Of a DNA stretch of 33,667 nucleotides, positions 7,324-16,550 are shown piece by piece. The notes below the pieces were generated by a model that had not been told where the DNA came from, did no database searches, and saw nothing but the letters and a program-made list of their open reading frames with translations. The position numbers were made by a program, and so were the translations under genes. The first letter of the stretch is position 1; every line of letters starts with the position of its first letter. This stretch comes from Clostridiales bacterium (GTDB taxonomy: Bacteria; Bacillota; Clostridia; Oscillospirales; UBA644), in contig JAEEJJ010000062.1 in assembly GCA_016281805.1 (NCBI GenBank), positions 1-33,667 of the forward strand, in the 5' to 3' direction.

Positions 7324-8537
7324 TGGAAAAGCATATTCTGGTTGTTTCACAATACTTTCATCCTGAATGCTTTCGAATTAACGATATAGCCATTGAATGG
7401 GTTAAACGAGGTTACAAAGTAACTGTTTTAACTGGAATTCCTAATTATCCGCAAGGGCAGTATTACGACGGGTATAGCAAAACAGAAAGAAAAACTGAAA
7501 ACTGGCAAGGCATTCAGATCGTTCGCTTACCGATAGAGCCTCGAAAATCTGGCTCTATAAATCTGGCGAAGAATTATTTATCATTTGTTATTCAGGGAAG
7601 AAAATGGGTAAAAAAGACAGATTTGAAGGCTGACATTGTCTTCACTTATGAAGTATCACCCATGACACAAGCACTTGTGAGCGTGTGGTATGCAAAAAAG
7701 AATAAAATTCCTCATATACTTTATGTAACTGATTTATGGCCTGAAAATGTCGAAATAATTACCGGGATTCACAATAAACTTTTTCTGGGTTCTATACAGA
7801 AAATTGTGGATTATATCTATAAACGCAGTAATAGAATTCTAACTTCTTCTCGAAGTTTTATTCAGGCAATCAAGAACAGAAGTATTAGTGAGGATAAAAT
7901 AGAATTTTGGCCGCAATATGCTGAGGATTTTTATAAACCTGTTGATAGAAAAACAGGTTTGGAGATACCTGACGATGGCTCGTTGAATCTGGTTTTTGCA
8001 GGAAATATCGGATTTGCACAAGGTTTGGGAATATTGCCTGAGGCGGCACAAAAGCTAAAAGAAAAAAAGACAAAAGTTAGATTTAATATTATTGGTGATG
8101 GCCGATATTTGCCAGAATTGAAAAAAAAGATAGAAGAGCTTGAGGTTGACGAATATTTCAATTTTGTTCCACGAAAACCTGCAGAGGAAATTCCTCAATA
8201 TTTGGCTTGGGCGGATGGATTATTGATAACACTGTCAAAGAGTGAAGTGTTTTCGATAACTATTCCGGCAAAAACCCAATCATGTTTAGCTTGTGGAAAA
8301 CCGATTTTAGTCTCTGCCGACGGAGAAGTTCAGGCAATCATAAAAGATGCCGGTGCAGGTCTTGTCAGTAATGCAGAAGATGTTGAAGGATTAGTAAATA
8401 GCATATTGACATTTATAGACTTGTCCCAACGAGAACGAGAAGAAATGGGTCAAAGAGCTTTGAAATATTCTAAAAACCATTTCAGCAAAGAAATATTACT
8501 GAATCGTATGGATGAACTGTTTAAAGAGGAGATATGA
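7323..8537 (+). CDS. Glycosyltransferase family 4, WbuB-like (putative L-fucosaminyltransferase)
   Basis: HILVVSQYFHPECFRINDIAIEWVKRGYKVTVLTGIPNYPQGQYYDGY...; C-terminal GT4 donor domain LVFAGNIGFAQGLGILPEAAQKL. Confidence 0.85.
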   Translation: MEKHILVVSQYFHPECFRINDIAIEWVKRGYKVTVLTGIPNYPQGQYYDGYSKTERKTENWQGIQIVRLPIEPRKSGSINLAKNYLSFVIQGRKWVKKTDLKADIVFTYEVSPMTQALVSVWYAKKNKIPHILYVTDLWPENVEIITGIHNKLFLGSIQKIVDYIYKRSNRILTSSRSFIQAIKNRSISEDKIEFWPQYAEDFYKPVDRKTGLEIPDDGSLNLVFAGNIGFAQGLGILPEAAQKLKEKKTKVRFNIIGDGRYLPELKKKIEELEVDEYFNFVPRKPAEEIPQYLAWADGLLITLSKSEVFSITIPAKTQSCLACGKPILVSADGEVQAIIKDAGAGLVSNAEDVEGLVNSILTFIDLSQREREEMGQRALKYSKNHFSKEILLNRMDELFKEEI

Positions 8538-8538
8538 C

Positions 8539-9588
8539 ATGTCTGTGTTTAACGGAGCGACACTTTTAATTACCGGAGGAACCGGTTCGTTCGGCAATGC
8601 CGTACTAAAACATTTTCTTGAAAGCGATGTCGGACAGATCCGTATTTTTTCCCGTGACGAAAAAAAACAGGACGACATGCGTCATGAACTTCAGGCTAAA
8701 CATCCTGATTATGCGAATAAAGTAAAATTTTACATCGGCGATGTAAGAGACCCCCGCAGTCTTGCAGACGTAATGCCAGGTGTTGACTATATTTTTCATG
8801 CGGCTGCTCTGAAACAGGTTCCGTCGTGTGAATTTTTTCCCATGCAGGCTGTCAAAACAAATATTGAAGGCACCGATAATATGCTCCACGCAGCAATAGA
8901 GGCAAAAGTAAGCCGAGTCGTGTGTCTCAGCACCGATAAAGCAGCATATCCGATCAACGCAATGGGTATTTCCAAAGCGATGATGGAACATGTTATAACT
9001 GCAAACGCGCGTGTTGCTGCTGAACGCGGCAATACTGTTATTTGCTGCACCCGTTACGGCAATGTAATGTGCTCACGCGGATCTGTTATCCCTCTTTTTA
9101 TCGACCAGATTAAATCCGGCGCGCCTATCACTATTACCAATCCTGAAATGACGCGTTTTCTTATGAATCTCGATGAAGCGGTCGATCTTGTTCAGTTTGC
9201 GTTTGAACACGCCAATCCGGGCGATCTTTTCGTTCAGAAGGCCGACGCGTCTACGATAGGTGATCTTGCGAAAGCGGTTCAGCAGCTGTTTGGCGATACA
9301 GGAACACGCATTATAGGCACGCGACACGGTGAAAAACTCTATGAAACGCTTCTTACAACTGAAGAAAAACTGCGATCCGAAGATATGGGCCGCTATTTCC
9401 GCGTTTCTGCCGACAATCGTGATTTAAACTACGATAAATATTTCGTTAAGGGCGAGATACTTACACAATCGGATGAAGCATATACAAGTCATAATACGAT
9501 CAGGCTTGATGTTGCCGGAGTTGTAAAAAAACTTCTTACCACAGATTACGTTCAGGAACAGCTCGCCAATGAAAACAATAAGGGGTAG
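8539..9588 (+). CDS. fnlA: UDP-GlcNAc 4,6-dehydratase/5-epimerase, FnlA/CapE-type polysaccharide biosynthesis protein
   Basis: LLITGGTGSFGNAVLKHFL; FSRDEKKQDDMRHEL; CLSTDKAAYPINAMGISKAMMEH; RYGNVMCSRGSVIPLF. ATG 8539 with AGAGGAG upstream is favoured over 8512. Next to FnlB- and FnlC-like genes. Confidence 0.85.
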   Translation: MSVFNGATLLITGGTGSFGNAVLKHFLESDVGQIRIFSRDEKKQDDMRHELQAKHPDYANKVKFYIGDVRDPRSLADVMPGVDYIFHAAALKQVPSCEFFPMQAVKTNIEGTDNMLHAAIEAKVSRVVCLSTDKAAYPINAMGISKAMMEHVITANARVAAERGNTVICCTRYGNVMCSRGSVIPLFIDQIKSGAPITITNPEMTRFLMNLDEAVDLVQFAFEHANPGDLFVQKADASTIGDLAKAVQQLFGDTGTRIIGTRHGEKLYETLLTTEEKLRSEDMGRYFRVSADNRDLNYDKYFVKGEILTQSDEAYTSHNTIRLDVAGVVKKLLTTDYVQEQLANENNKG

Positions 9589-9591
9589 ATT

Positions 9592-10446
9592 ATGAAATTT
9601 CTTGTCCTTGGATGCAACGGCATGGCGGGACATACCATCAGCCTTTATCTTAAAGAAAAAGGCCATGATGTCCTGGGTTTCGATCTCCGTCCCTCCGATC
9701 TGATAACTTCTGTTTCCGGAGACGCCATGAATGCAGAACTTATCAAAGATCTCGTCGGAAAAAACAAATTTGATACTGTCATCAACTGTATAGGTATCCT
9801 TAATCAGTTCGCAGAGAAAAACAAGGCTGTAGCCGTATATCTCAATTCGTTTTTTCCTCATTACCTTGCGCAGCTGACTGAAGGAACGGATACTCAGGTC
9901 ATCCATATGAGCACCGACTGTGTTTTCAGCGGTAATCGGGGGCACTATAAGGAAGATGATCTCAGAGACGGCACAACATTCTATGATCGCTCAAAGGCGC
10001 TCGGAGAAATCGAAAACGAAAAAGATCTAACCTTGAGGCAATCGATCGTCGGACCCGATATCAATCCCAAAGGGATCGGTCTTCTGAACTGGTTTATGCA
10101 GCAGCATGGCGAAGTTTCAGGGTATACAGGCGCTATGTGGACAGGTCAGACTACACTTCAGCTGGCAAAAACAATGGAGACAGCGGCAAAAGAAAAAGTT
10201 CACGGACTCTATAATATGGTCCCTGATACAAGTATTTCAAAATACGGTCTGCTGTTACTGTTTAATCAATACATACGAAAAGAAAAAATAACCGTTATTC
10301 CATCGGATAAGATCACCGCCGATAAAAGTCTGGAAAGAACACGGTGGAATTTTAAATATGCAGTTCCTGACTACGAAATTATGGTATCAGAGCTTTCCGA
10401 GTGGATGAAAGACCACAGATCCTTATATCCGCATTACGGAATCTGA
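9592..10446 (+). CDS. dTDP-4-dehydrorhamnose reductase-like SDR, FnlB/CapF-type position
   Basis: LGCNGMAGHTISLYLKEKGHDVLGFD; VIHMSTDCVFSGNRGHYKEDD; located between FnlA-like and FnlC-like genes. Confidence 0.8.
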   Translation: MKFLVLGCNGMAGHTISLYLKEKGHDVLGFDLRPSDLITSVSGDAMNAELIKDLVGKNKFDTVINCIGILNQFAEKNKAVAVYLNSFFPHYLAQLTEGTDTQVIHMSTDCVFSGNRGHYKEDDLRDGTTFYDRSKALGEIENEKDLTLRQSIVGPDINPKGIGLLNWFMQQHGEVSGYTGAMWTGQTTLQLAKTMETAAKEKVHGLYNMVPDTSISKYGLLLLFNQYIRKEKITVIPSDKITADKSLERTRWNFKYAVPDYEIMVSELSEWMKDHRSLYPHYGI

Positions 10447-10497
10447 CCCGTATTCAGGCAAATAATTCATACGATCAACAAAAACAGGAGTATCGAC

Positions 10498-11631
10498 ATG
10501 GAGATAAAAAAACTTCGTCTTATGACCGTTGTCGGAACGCGTCCCGAAATAATCAAAATGTCTGAAATAATCAAAAAGGCAGATCAATACTTCGATCAGA
10601 TCCTTGTACATACCGGACAGAACTATGATTATGAACTGAATAAGGTCTTTTTTGAAGACCTTGGAATTCGTGAGCCTGATTATTATCTCGGCGTTGTCGG
10701 CGAAAATCTGGGTCAGACAATGGGTAACGTTATTTCAAAATCATATGATTTGATGTTGAGCGTTAAACCTGATGCCCTGATAATTCTCGGAGACACCAAT
10801 TCCTGTTTATGCGTTATATCTGCAAAGCGTTTGAAAATACCCGTCTTCCATATGGAAGCAGGCAATCGCTGCAAAGATGAAAACCTTCCCGAAGAGGTAA
10901 TACGCAGAATAGTCGACGTAACAAGCGATATCAATCTCTGCTATTCCGAGCATGCCAGACGGTATATACTTGACAGCGGTGTAAAGCACGAGTATACGTT
11001 TGTTGTCGGTTCTCCCATGAAAGAGGTCCTTGACAGATACAAGGATGTCATTGATTCAAGCAGTATCCTGGACGATCTCGGTCTTGCATCCGGAAAATAT
11101 ATCCTGCTGTCGGCTCATCGCGAGGAAAATATAGATATAGAAAGCAACTTTCTCAGCCTGATGAATGCGGTAAACGCGATGGCGGAAAAATATGATATGC
11201 CGATTTTGTATTCATGTCATCCCAGAAGCAAAAAATATATAGAAGCACGCAAATTTGTATTTGATAAAAGAGTGATACAGCATAAACCGCTGGGATTTTT
11301 TGACTATAACAAGCTCCAAAAAAATGCCTTCTGCGTAGTAAGCGACAGCGGTACGATCCCGGAGGAAGCCGCTTATTTCAAATTTCCCGCAGTGTCTGTC
11401 AGAACCAGCACGGAACGACCCGAGGCAATGGATAAGGGAGTATTTACGATCGGCAGCATTACCGCACAGCAGGTACTCCAGGCAGTTGATCTGGCAGTTT
11501 CCATGCACGCCAATGGCGACGACGGTATAACCGTACCCGCTTACAACGATGAAAATGTGAGCACAAAGGTCATAAAGATCATCCAGAGCTATACAGGCAT
11601 CGTAAACAAAATGATATGGAGAAAAGCGTAA
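10498..11631 (+). CDS. fnlC: Non-hydrolysing UDP-GlcNAc 2-epimerase family, FnlC/CapG-type
   Basis: LMTVVGTRPEIIKMSEIIKKADQYFDQILVHTGQNYDYELNKVFFEDL; FHMEAGNRCKDENLPEEVIRRIVD; SDSGTIPEEAAYFKFPAVSVRTSTERPEAMDKG. Confidence 0.87.
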   Translation: MEIKKLRLMTVVGTRPEIIKMSEIIKKADQYFDQILVHTGQNYDYELNKVFFEDLGIREPDYYLGVVGENLGQTMGNVISKSYDLMLSVKPDALIILGDTNSCLCVISAKRLKIPVFHMEAGNRCKDENLPEEVIRRIVDVTSDINLCYSEHARRYILDSGVKHEYTFVVGSPMKEVLDRYKDVIDSSSILDDLGLASGKYILLSAHREENIDIESNFLSLMNAVNAMAEKYDMPILYSCHPRSKKYIEARKFVFDKRVIQHKPLGFFDYNKLQKNAFCVVSDSGTIPEEAAYFKFPAVSVRTSTERPEAMDKGVFTIGSITAQQVLQAVDLAVSMHANGDDGITVPAYNDENVSTKVIKIIQSYTGIVNKMIWRKA

Positions 11632-12746
11632 TCGATCAGAGGAACCATTGTATGAATGTCGGTTTTGTCACAAACAACTTCAGCTCCGGGGGAGCACAAA
11701 AAATGATGGCATTTGTCGTCCGTTCTCTTGCTCCCTGTGCTGATAAAATATTTTTGATTACAACACAGCAGGGTAATATATACTCTTTTCCCGACAATGT
11801 TCAGCAAATATATATAGGTGATCTTATAAAAAAGGGAAAAGGTTTTTTCGGAAAGATAAATGAATTAAGCAATATCGCAAAAAAAACAAGAGAAATTGTC
11901 GTTCGGGAAAATATCGATATTTTATGTGCGTTCGGGTATTATTTCACTACCGTTGCGGTCAAGGCGGTGAAAAGCACAAAATGTAAGGTGATCGGTTCTG
12001 AACGCCGTGCTCCCCAGATGATCTCTGCGTTTAACCAGCTGATGAGCAAATATGCATATAAAAAATGCGACAAGGTAGTATTTCAGCTTCAGGGAGCAAG
12101 AGATTTTTATCCGAATATCCCGGATAATAAAACTGCAGTGATCCCAAATCCGTTCCTGTCTTCAGAGAGCAGTTTTGATCGGAATCCGGAAAGAAAAAAG
12201 ATCATAGCAATGGCCGCAGCGAGGCTTGAGCAGGAAAAAGGCTTCGATATAGGCATTAAAGCCATGAAAAAAATTATTGAAAAATACCCGGACTATAAAC
12301 TGCGGATATATGGAGACGGCGATTTTGAAAAGCTTTACGGACAGCTGATCGATGATCTGAAAATAAGACCGTATATAGAATATATGGGACTTTCGTCTCA
12401 TATAATTGAAGATATTCACGATGTCATGGTTTTTCTCCTTCCTTCAAGAAGCGAAGGGATTCCGAATATGCTTCTTGAATCGATGGCGGCAGGAATTCCC
12501 TGTGTCGCAGCCGATTGTCCGCCGGGCGGACCGAGAATGCTGTTGGAAAATGATAAAAACGGACTTCTCGTGCCGGTAGAAAACGTTGATGCAACAGCTG
12601 ATGCAGTCTGTGAACTGATAGGCAATACCGAATTGCGTAATTCCGTAGCCGAAAACGCCACTAAGGTAACCGAACGTTTCAAGCCTGAAAAAATAGAGGA
12701 AATGTGGCGTCAATGCTTTATAACGATAATGGATGGTAATAACTGA
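11616..12746 (+). CDS. Glycosyltransferase family 4
   Basis: MNVGFVTNNFSSGGAQKMM; GERRAPQM; LPSRSEGIPNMLLESMAAGIPCVAADCPPGGPRMLLENDKNGLLVP. Alternative start ATG 11652. Confidence 0.88.
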   Translation: MEKSVIDQRNHCMNVGFVTNNFSSGGAQKMMAFVVRSLAPCADKIFLITTQQGNIYSFPDNVQQIYIGDLIKKGKGFFGKINELSNIAKKTREIVVRENIDILCAFGYYFTTVAVKAVKSTKCKVIGSERRAPQMISAFNQLMSKYAYKKCDKVVFQLQGARDFYPNIPDNKTAVIPNPFLSSESSFDRNPERKKIIAMAAARLEQEKGFDIGIKAMKKIIEKYPDYKLRIYGDGDFEKLYGQLIDDLKIRPYIEYMGLSSHIIEDIHDVMVFLLPSRSEGIPNMLLESMAAGIPCVAADCPPGGPRMLLENDKNGLLVPVENVDATADAVCELIGNTELRNSVAENATKVTERFKPEKIEEMWRQCFITIMDGNN

Positions 12747-12747
12747 A

Positions 12748-13857
12748 ATGAAAAAAGTATGTATTGTTTTTGCAAGCGCTCCCCGTCATATGATAATGGC
12801 AAATATTTATTTCGATTATCTGAAACAAAACGGTATTCCGTATGACGTTATTTATATGAATAAATATGATGAAGATGAAAATACGGGCGCAGAGGTGAAC
12901 TATCCTGTTTCATACAAGAAAAAGAATAAGCTCCAGAAGCTGTTCGGCTTTTTTAAATTCGGAAAAGAAGCCTCTTCCATCCTTAAAAAGAATAAATACG
13001 GATTTGTTATTGTATGGAGCGAATATACCGCTGCTTTTATCTGCCGGGTGCTGAAAAAAGAGTATAAGCAAAGATACTGCGTAAACGTCAGAGATCTGAA
13101 TGTGGGTCTTAGGCAAGTGTTGAATATTCCATTGAATTCAGCGATAAAATCCTCTCTCTTCACTACGGTTTCTTCCGAAAAATATATTCCCGAACTGACA
13201 CATAATTTTGACAATTATCTTTTCTTCCACAGCTATAACCAGAAGGTTATGGATGAAACTCTTCAGTCAATGGCGAATATCGAGAAAAAACCCGAAAATA
13301 ACGATAAGATCAGAATTTTATATATCGGATATATCAGATTTTACGATCACCTTATAAAATTTATTGAACAAATAAAAAACGATCCCCGATACGAGCTTAC
13401 GGTCGCCGGTTCCGGTTCAGAATCGATCAAATCTTACATTGAAAAAAATGGCATCACAAACGTCGTTGTACACGGTAAATTCCCCAAGGAACAGACAGGC
13501 GAGTTCCTTGCTGATGCTGATGTGATTTTCAATTTATATGGAACAGAGGATCTGAATTTAAAGTATGCGCTGTCCAATAAGCTATATTATGCTGTAGCGC
13601 TCGGCTTACCCATACTTGTATACAAAAATACATATGTTGCCGAACTTGCAGAAAAATGCGGCATTGCATTCGCTGTTGACGACTGCCTTGACGGAAGTTT
13701 CGCCGATAAGTTTTATGACTGGTATACCACCCGTGATTTTGACGAGATAAAGCTTAAATGCAATGAGCTGCTGAAAGACGCTGTCCGTTCGCAGGACGAA
13801 CTCAGATCACGCATGGATGAAGTAAAAAATCAACTGTTAGAAATAGAGGAGAACTGA
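12748..13857 (+). CDS. Glycosyltransferase (GT4-like, capsular polysaccharide type)
   Basis: MKKVCIVFASAPRHMIMANIYFDYLKQNGIPYDV; C-terminal donor-binding-like region LTVAGSGSESIKSYIEKNGITNVVVHGKFPKEQTGEFLADADVIFNLYG. Start at ATG 12748 rather than 12733 is likely. Confidence 0.72.
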   Translation: MKKVCIVFASAPRHMIMANIYFDYLKQNGIPYDVIYMNKYDEDENTGAEVNYPVSYKKKNKLQKLFGFFKFGKEASSILKKNKYGFVIVWSEYTAAFICRVLKKEYKQRYCVNVRDLNVGLRQVLNIPLNSAIKSSLFTTVSSEKYIPELTHNFDNYLFFHSYNQKVMDETLQSMANIEKKPENNDKIRILYIGYIRFYDHLIKFIEQIKNDPRYELTVAGSGSESIKSYIEKNGITNVVVHGKFPKEQTGEFLADADVIFNLYGTEDLNLKYALSNKLYYAVALGLPILVYKNTYVAELAEKCGIAFAVDDCLDGSFADKFYDWYTTRDFDEIKLKCNELLKDAVRSQDELRSRMDEVKNQLLEIEEN

Positions 13858-13858
13858 A

Positions 13859-15070
13859 ATGATTAACGTAATCGGACTTGGATATATAGGACTTCCTACC
13901 GCTCTTATGATGGCCTCTCACGGGGTTGAGGTAATAGGAACTGACTACAATAAAGAACTTGTAGCCACGCTTCAGTCAGGTCATACCACATTCAAAGAGG
14001 ATGGACTCGATGATCTTTTTCAGAATGCTTTAAAAGCGGGTATCAGATTTACAACGGAATATCAGGTAACAGATACCTACATAGTTTCTGTTCCTACTCC
14101 TTATGATAAATTCAGCAAAAAAGTAGATCCGTGTTATGTTGTTGCCGCAGTTAAGGATGTCCTTAAAGTAGCGCCTGCAAACGCCGTACTTGTAATCGAA
14201 TCGACAGTTTCTCCGGGAACTATCGAAAAAAGCATAAGACCTGTTCTGAACGGAGAAAACAGAACAGATATCAACCTTGTTCACGCTCCCGAACGTATTA
14301 TTCCCGGCAATATGGTTTATGAGCTTTTGCATAACAACAGGACCATCGGTGCCGACAACAGACAAATCGGTGAAAAAATAGCAAAGTATTACTCTTCTTT
14401 TTGTAAAGGAGAGATCGTTGTCACAGATATCAAAACCGCTGAAATGACGAAAGTCGTTGAAAATACGTTCCGCGCGGTAAACATTGCATTTGCCAATGAA
14501 ATAGCTAAAATATGCCGTCACGACAATATGGATGTTTACGAGATAATCAGAATCTGCAATATGCATCCCCGTGTCAATATCCTTCAACCCGGTCCCGGTG
14601 TCGGCGGTCACTGCATTTCCGTAGATCCGTGGTTCCTTGTAGGGGACTATCCTTCCCTTGCAAAAGTAATCGACGAATCGATGAAAACAAATGACGGAAT
14701 GCCTGATTTTGTTCTGAACAGGATCTATGAGATCATGAAAGAAAACGGTATGAGCGATATCTCCCGTGTCGGACTTTACGGTCTTACCTATAAGGAAAAT
14801 GTTGATGATATGCGTGAATCGCCGACTCTTCAGCTTCTTGAAAGTCAGGAACGTCATCTTGGAACGGGACTGAAAGTTTATGACCCGTACATAACAAAGG
14901 AAGTAGTAAAAAATCAGTATTACAGCCTTGATTCATTTTTGAATGATGTTGATTTTGTTGTAATAATGGTAAAACACAACGAAATCAAGAATAATATGCA
15001 AAAACTGATGGGAAAAATTGTTTTGGATTGCCATAATATTTGCGATCTGCCAGGGGTATACCATATCTGA
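13859..15070 (+). CDS. wecC: UDP-N-acetyl-D-mannosaminuronate dehydrogenase (WecC-type nucleotide-sugar dehydrogenase)
   Basis: VIGLGYIGLPTALMMA; VHAPERIIPGNMVYEL; HPRVNILQPGPGVGGHCISVDPWFLV (catalytic Cys region, WecC-like). Confidence 0.92.
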   Translation: MINVIGLGYIGLPTALMMASHGVEVIGTDYNKELVATLQSGHTTFKEDGLDDLFQNALKAGIRFTTEYQVTDTYIVSVPTPYDKFSKKVDPCYVVAAVKDVLKVAPANAVLVIESTVSPGTIEKSIRPVLNGENRTDINLVHAPERIIPGNMVYELLHNNRTIGADNRQIGEKIAKYYSSFCKGEIVVTDIKTAEMTKVVENTFRAVNIAFANEIAKICRHDNMDVYEIIRICNMHPRVNILQPGPGVGGHCISVDPWFLVGDYPSLAKVIDESMKTNDGMPDFVLNRIYEIMKENGMSDISRVGLYGLTYKENVDDMRESPTLQLLESQERHLGTGLKVYDPYITKEVVKNQYYSLDSFLNDVDFVVIMVKHNEIKNNMQKLMGKIVLDCHNICDLPGVYHI

Positions 15071-15113
15071 TGTTAAACCTTTTCAATTTTTTATTGTATA
15101 ATGAGGATCTGAA

Positions 15114-16535
15114 ATGAAAACAACTGTTTCAAAGGGAGAAGCATTACTGTGGATTATCACAATTATTTTTATGATAATCTGCCTTGTTGTCCTTGCATTT
15201 TTCTGGTCTTCTGATAAAATCAGCAGCGGAGGATGGTCAGCGCCCGTTTTCTATCTTTCTGTGGTGTCTTTATTGATAAATGCTGCTTTCCTTGTTAAAT
15301 ATAAGGTAAAAATCACCGAGTTTCCTGCAGTTATGACGCTGCTTACATATCTGTTCATGTTCGGGCGTGTCTGGCTCAATTATCTTGGACAGGACGGCAA
15401 AATCTACTGGGTGCTCCATAAATTATATGAGCCCCTTGAAATGCAGCGAACAGGCATTATGGTCGTGTGCTGTGTTCATGCTCTTTTTATAGGTATGATC
15501 AGCCTTTACAGAAAAAAAAGCAAAAGAGATTATTTGCAGACAACAGCAAATATCGATGAGAGTCAGCTTTTCAATCTTGGAATGATACTTCTTGTAATAG
15601 GGCTTCCCTGCAGGATCATAACCGATATCCAGTCTGTCATTTCAACATCCGCAACAGGTAACTTTCTTTCGATTACCGCTAACGCGGGATTGATCGACGA
15701 TCTTGCTTTTTTGTATGTTCCGGGACTTATCTGTCTGATGGAAAGCCGACCTGCCATCAAAAAACCTGTTATTATAATACTTGCCGCTTATTTTATCGTA
15801 ATAATGGCAGTTACCGGTGACAGGAGATACTACGTATCGGCAATAGTAACATTCGGCGCATATATGTTCAGAAAAAAGACGGGAGACAGTAATAATAAAG
15901 TTAATATCGGCAAAGTTATTCTGATAGTGCTTCTTGTCGCCCTTTTCCTTAATTTCCTTGAAATCATCCGAAGGATCAGAACCGGAAATCTCACTGATTT
16001 CTTTGGATTTTTAGGCAATTACGGTGCGGATGTTTTCGCACTTGACGGTTTAATATACGATGTATTTGAAGAATTCGGCATTTCTTTTTTCTCTGTTGTT
16101 TCTATCGTTTCATGCTTCCCGTCGGTCTTTCCGTTCCAGTACGGTATGACTATACTCCGAACGATCCCTTCCGCTTTGCCTATAGGATCTTTGTTCGGTG
16201 ATCTGTTTTCGCAAGCATCTCCTTCAACCTATGTCAACCCATATTTGGGCAGAGCCGTCGGCGCGACGATGTTCGGCGATCTGTTTTCGAATTTCGGTCT
16301 GTTCTGCATCCCTGCGGCTTTTCTGATAGGTTTGATGCTCGGTTATTTTTTCAGGGCAGAAAAAGCTGCTGAAAACAATTATGACTGTGTAAGATACTAT
16401 ACATACTACTATATTTTAATAAATCTGGTCAGATGCAGCCTTTTCGAGGTTTTCAGACCGATGATTTGGTGTACATTTATTCCTTTCGTAATTTTGTCTG
16501 TCTTAAGAACTCGAAAGAGCAGACTGTTGATATGA
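15114..16535 (+). CDS. Multi-TM oligosaccharide repeat-unit polymerase (Wzy-like)
   Basis: 473 aa with many TM segments, little sequence signature; position between GT/WecC and pyruvyltransferase/flippase genes. Confidence 0.7.
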   Translation: MKTTVSKGEALLWIITIIFMIICLVVLAFFWSSDKISSGGWSAPVFYLSVVSLLINAAFLVKYKVKITEFPAVMTLLTYLFMFGRVWLNYLGQDGKIYWVLHKLYEPLEMQRTGIMVVCCVHALFIGMISLYRKKSKRDYLQTTANIDESQLFNLGMILLVIGLPCRIITDIQSVISTSATGNFLSITANAGLIDDLAFLYVPGLICLMESRPAIKKPVIIILAAYFIVIMAVTGDRRYYVSAIVTFGAYMFRKKTGDSNNKVNIGKVILIVLLVALFLNFLEIIRRIRTGNLTDFFGFLGNYGADVFALDGLIYDVFEEFGISFFSVVSIVSCFPSVFPFQYGMTILRTIPSALPIGSLFGDLFSQASPSTYVNPYLGRAVGATMFGDLFSNFGLFCIPAAFLIGLMLGYFFRAEKAAENNYDCVRYYTYYYILINLVRCSLFEVFRPMIWCTFIPFVILSVLRTRKSRLLI

Positions 16536-16550
16536 AATGAGTGAAATAAA

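Noticed and set aside
14030-14857. 275-aa minus-strand ORF opposite wecC
   Set aside because: Lies wholly within a strongly supported WecC-type CDS; composition is typical of an antisense shadow ORF.
15073-15102. TTAAAC...TATAAT promoter-like match before the wzy-like gene
   Set aside because: The -35 is poor and a start about 7 nt after the -10 would lie only a few nt from the ATG, leaving no SD-containing leader. Probably chance in AT-rich spacer.
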